Source of the DNA: an uncultured Cardiobacterium sp.
GTDB lineage: Bacteria > Pseudomonadota > Gammaproteobacteria > Cardiobacteriales > Cardiobacteriaceae
DNA length: 9,353 bases
Assembly: GCF_938028185.1 (NCBI RefSeq)
Contig: NZ_CALJAH010000208.1
Span: forward strand, 1-9,353
Direction: 5' to 3'
This document shows, piece after piece, positions 5,700 through 9,353 of this stretch (positions within the stretch are counted from its first letter, which is position 1; the number at the start of each line of letters is the position of its first letter). The notes under the pieces are model-generated. The model was not told the DNA's origin, made no database searches, and saw only the letters and a program-made list of their open reading frames with translations. A program made the position numbers and the translations under genes.

Positions 5700-7412
5700 T
5701 TAATGCCCGCCGCAGCCGCAGCCTTTTTCCCAGTTTTTCTTTTTCGTGGTTTTGCCGATGCCGGGATTGAGGCTGTTGGTCGGGTCTTGGGCGCGGTAGA
5801 AGTTGGCGAGCGCTTCTTTTGCCGGATAGAGGTGGCCGACGTTATGCTCTGCCGGGTATTCCGCGCCTTTGCCGTCGAGATACGCCAGCAGCGCGTGTTT
5901 GACCGCCGCCGCGTCGCTGCCGGGTTTTAAGACGTAATCCTGGTGCATGACGTGGCAGAAGAAGTGGCCGTAGTAGAGTTTGGCGGCGATGTGCGCGTCA
6001 ATTTCGGCGGGCAGGCGCTCGAACCAGTCGTGTTCGTTGCGGCGCAGCGCGATGTCCAGCGCCAGCAGGTCGCCGACTTCGTTGCCTTTGACGGCGTGGT
6101 AGCGGTTGGCGGCACCAGCAGCGGCGAAGCGGTGCAGCGTTGCTTGCGCCCCTTCTTTGCCAGTGCAGACGTGGTAGGCGCCGTCGTGCGGGTGGCTGGC
6201 GAAGTATCGTTTGAGGTAGGCATCGGCTTCGTCCACGCCGCCGTCTGCCATTTTCAGGATGAGGTGATGTTCGTAGCTGTCGCGCATTTGTTGCATGAAT
6301 GGCGGCAGGTGCGTCGGCAGCATATCGGTCGCGCATTGGCTGATGCGGTCAGAGAGGTTTTTCAGGCGCAGTTTTTCGCCGAGGCGGTCGATGCGGTTTT
6401 TCCAGCGGAAGAAGGCCGGGATGTGTTTGCTGCCGAGGCGGTCGATGACGAGGTAGGTGTCGCGGCCGTAGCGCTCGGCGATGTCGTAGCAGTCGCGGTG
6501 CATGTATTCGCCGGAGACGGGCAGGTTTTTGAAGTGTTTGAGGATGTGGCGGCGCAGTTCGGTGAGGGTGTCGGGGTCGTGCGCGCCGATGTAATAGACT
6601 TGCTGGCGTTCGGGTTTGGCGAAGGTATCGACGCGCACCGCGAAGACGATGAGCCGTCCCGCCGAGCCGGAGGCTTCAAACAGGCGGCGGCCATCGTTGT
6701 TGTAACGCGAGGGGGTGTCGGCGTCGATGTCGCGCACGCGCTCTTGGTATTCGTGGTCGGAGGTTTGGCCGGAGGCCGCAGCGATGTCGGCATCGGTGTA
6801 GTCGCCGCGTTCGATGCGGTTGAGCAGGTTTTCCGGGTGCTGGCCGAGGTTGATGCCGAGGTGGTTCACCAGTTCAAGCGCGCCGTGTTCGTTGACGCGG
6901 GCGTAGAGCGCCATTTCGGTATAGGCGGGGCCGCGCTGGATGAGCGCGCCGCCGGAGTTGTTGCAGATGCCGCCGATGATGGAGGCACCGATGCAGCTGG
7001 AGCCGATGACGCTGTGCGGTTCGCGGCCTATGGCGGCGAGGGCGTCTTCGAGTTCGTAGAGGGTCGCGCCGGGCAGGGCGATGGCTTGCGCGCCGTCTTC
7101 AATGAGGCGGATGCCTTTCAGGCGGCGGGCGCTGATGAGGACGACGGGGCGGTCGTAGTCGCCGTAGGGGACGGAGCCGCCGGTGAGGCCGGTGTTGCTC
7201 GCCTGCATGATGATGATGAGGTCGTGCGCGACGCAGGTTTCGGCGACTTGCCACAGCTCGTAGAGGGTGCCGGGCTGGACGACGGCGAGGACATCGCCTT
7301 CGCCGTAGCGGAAGCCTTTGCGGTAGGGCGCGGTTTTTGCGGGTTTGGTAAGGAGGTGGCGGCGGCCAACGATGGCGGCGAGTTCGTCCAGGGCGGGGTG
7401 GTTTTGGCTCAT
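5700..7412 (-). CDS. dld: Quinone-dependent D-lactate dehydrogenase (FAD, membrane-bound)
   Basis: This is a 570-residue homologue of E. coli Dld (571 aa), a peripheral inner-membrane flavoprotein that oxidises D-lactate to pyruvate and passes electrons to ubiquinone. The N-terminal PCMH-type FAD domain shows VVQPGTLYELWQV, ASNTGLTGGS (71-80) and GSSCIGASIIGGICNNSGG (137-155). The basic middle and cap region (HRDCYDIAERYGRDTYLVIDRLG, KNRIDRLGEKLRLKNLSDR) fits the membrane-binding domain. The C-terminal part includes EHNVGHLY (522-529) and DPTNSLNPGIGKT. The start at 7412 has AAGGAAA 5 nt upstream; an ATG at 7457 lies inside a palindrome and lacks a ribosome binding site. Unlike E. coli Dld as I recall it, the protein ends in a short Cys/Gly tail, GCGCGGH (564-570). 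The gene is on the same strand as purF but 169 bp away, so it is probably a separate unit. Confidence 0.95.
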   Translation of the reverse strand: MSQNHPALDELAAIVGRRHLLTKPAKTAPYRKGFRYGEGDVLAVVQPGTLYELWQVAETCVAHDLIIIMQASNTGLTGGSVPYGDYDRPVVLISARRLKGIRLIEDGAQAIALPGATLYELEDALAAIGREPHSVIGSSCIGASIIGGICNNSGGALIQRGPAYTEMALYARVNEHGALELVNHLGINLGQHPENLLNRIERGDYTDADIAAASGQTSDHEYQERVRDIDADTPSRYNNDGRRLFEASGSAGRLIVFAVRVDTFAKPERQQVYYIGAHDPDTLTELRRHILKHFKNLPVSGEYMHRDCYDIAERYGRDTYLVIDRLGSKHIPAFFRWKNRIDRLGEKLRLKNLSDRISQCATDMLPTHLPPFMQQMRDSYEHHLILKMADGGVDEADAYLKRYFASHPHDGAYHVCTGKEGAQATLHRFAAAGAANRYHAVKGNEVGDLLALDIALRRNEHDWFERLPAEIDAHIAAKLYYGHFFCHVMHQDYVLKPGSDAAAVKHALLAYLDGKGAEYPAEHNVGHLYPAKEALANFYRAQDPTNSLNPGIGKTTKKKNWEKGCGCGGH

Positions 7413-7448
7413 GGGGGTTTCCTTGTAGTGGTGAATGGTTGCGCGGTT

Positions 7449-7479
7449 TACATACACCTTGAGCGCTCAGGTGTATGTA
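7449..7479. promoter_or_regulatory. 31-bp palindrome upstream of dld (operator candidate)
   Basis: The arms TACATACACC (7449-7458) and GGTGTATGTA (7470-7479) are perfectly complementary and surround the palindrome TGAGCGCTCA (7460-7469), with only T7459 unpaired. It lies 36 bp upstream of the dld ATG, where a repressor site for lactate-responsive control would be expected. I do not recognise it as a known LldR, PdhR or FNR site. If transcribed it would also form a strong 5'-leader hairpin. Confidence 0.55.
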
Positions 7480-7536
7480 TGTGGGGATGGGGGGAACGCA
7501 TGGCATTGGCGAAGATGACCAGTAACCCCACCCCGG

Positions 7537-7557
7537 CCCTCCCCCACAGGGGGAGGG
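7537..7557. repeat. Perfect GC-rich palindrome between purF and dld
   Basis: CCCTCCCCC (7537-7545) and GGGGGAGGG (7549-7557) form a 9-bp stem around ACA. It lies 24 bp beyond the purF stop and may stop or stabilise the purF transcript, although no T-run follows on the minus strand. The same words occur in the repeats at 259-274, 380-390 and 448-457, which suggests a dispersed repeat. Confidence 0.5.
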
Positions 7558-7581
7558 AGATTTCAATGAAGGGGATTGGCG

Positions 7582-9096
<1,515 letters not shown>

Positions 9097-9125
9097 ACCT
9101 GAACTCCCGGAGAAATGAGGCGCGG

Positions 9126-9131
9126 ATTATA
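9126..9131 (-). promoter_or_regulatory. purF -10 box
   Basis: The minus strand reads TATAAT, the perfect -10 consensus, about 30 bp before the purF ATG. The region 17 bp upstream (GGCAAA) is a poor -35. The predicted leader is short, about 22 nt. Confidence 0.55.
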
Positions 9132-9160
9132 CGCCCGCCCCGCCGCCTTTTGCCGGGAAT

Positions 9161-9169
9161 TGCTACACT
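9161..9169 (+). promoter_or_regulatory. Extended -10 promoter for the rightmost gene
   Basis: TGCTACACT is an extended -10 element (TGn plus TACACT), which can compensate for the weak -35 here. It lies 31 bp upstream of the ATG at 9201 and is back-to-back with the purF promoter. Confidence 0.45.
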
Positions 9170-9200
9170 GTCGCCGCCCGTCCCGCCATAAGGAAATGCT

Positions 9201-9353
9201 ATGCCCCGCCTCATTGCCGCCCTTGCGCTCGCCCTGCTCGCCGCCAGCGCGCACAGCCGCGAACCCCCCACCCGACCGTGGCTTGCCGCCGAACACCTCA
9301 CCGCCGCCATCGCCCGCGAACCGGCAGACACCCTGCCGCCGTTGCCGCAGACC
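9201..9353 (+). CDS. Unknown exported protein, N-terminus only (cut by window edge)
   Basis: Fifty-one codons are visible and the frame is open to the window end. The start at 9201 follows AAGGA with 6-nt spacing. An ATG at 9196 in another frame has too little spacing and gives no sensible protein. The first 19 residues, MPRLIAALALALLAASAHS, form a classic signal peptide with probable cleavage after SAHS or nearby. There is no lipobox Cys. The start of the mature part is Pro/Ala/Glu-rich (REPPTRPWLAAEHLTAAIAREP...) and matches no family I recognise. It is therefore predicted to be periplasmic or outer-membrane. It is divergent from purF, which says nothing about its role. Confidence 0.6.
   Translation, partial: MPRLIAALALALLAASAHSREPPTRPWLAAEHLTAAIAREPADTLPPLPQT

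Overview
The window reads as chromosomal DNA from a GC-rich, host-associated Gram-negative proteobacterium. It carries an outer-membrane porin of the Neisseria/beta-proteobacterial type (Gram-negative porin_4 fold, C-terminal Phe), a quinone-linked D-lactate dehydrogenase of E. coli Dld type and a standard PurF. By eye I saw neither the Neisseria uptake word GCCGTCTGAA nor the Pasteurellaceae word AAGTGCGGT. My best guess, held loosely, is Cardiobacteriaceae (e.g. Cardiobacterium) or a neighbour of the oral Neisseriaceae.

Layout, left to right. (1) 1-150, minus: the N-terminus of an IS4-like transposase that runs off the left edge. (2) 151-489: no gene, but a cluster of palindromes and inverted repeats. 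(3) 490-1174, minus: a broken fecB-like iron-siderophore binding protein whose signal peptide is fused out of frame to the middle of the protein and whose start codon is ATA. (4) 1335-2389, plus: a porin with its own promoter, ribosome binding site and terminator. (5) 2521-4403, minus: a two-gene operon of a CBS-domain-pair protein followed after 4 bp by an ArsB/NhaD-type ion permease. (6) 4488-4594: a 107-bp element with perfect 19-bp terminal inverted repeats, built like a short Correia element. (7) 4628-5457, plus: a Sel1-repeat gene inactivated by a one-base deletion and an in-frame TAG. (8) 5584-5612: a bidirectional terminator. (9) 5700-7412, minus: dld, preceded by a near-perfect 31-bp palindrome. 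(10) 7582-9131, minus: purF with its own promoter. (11) 9161-9353, plus: the divergent start of an unknown exported protein.

The intact genes are ordinary: nutrient entry through the outer membrane, ion or organic-anion transport, respiratory D-lactate oxidation and the first committed step of purine synthesis. The unusual parts lie between them. Two gene remnants with multiple lesions each, an IS fragment, a MITE and several GC-rich palindromes suggest ongoing decay and repeat activity around a conserved core. I found no defence system, CRISPR array, tRNA or prophage, and no convincing undescribed multi-gene system. The best novelty candidates are the Correia-like MITE, the fecB remnant, the palindrome in front of dld and the CBS-permease pair.
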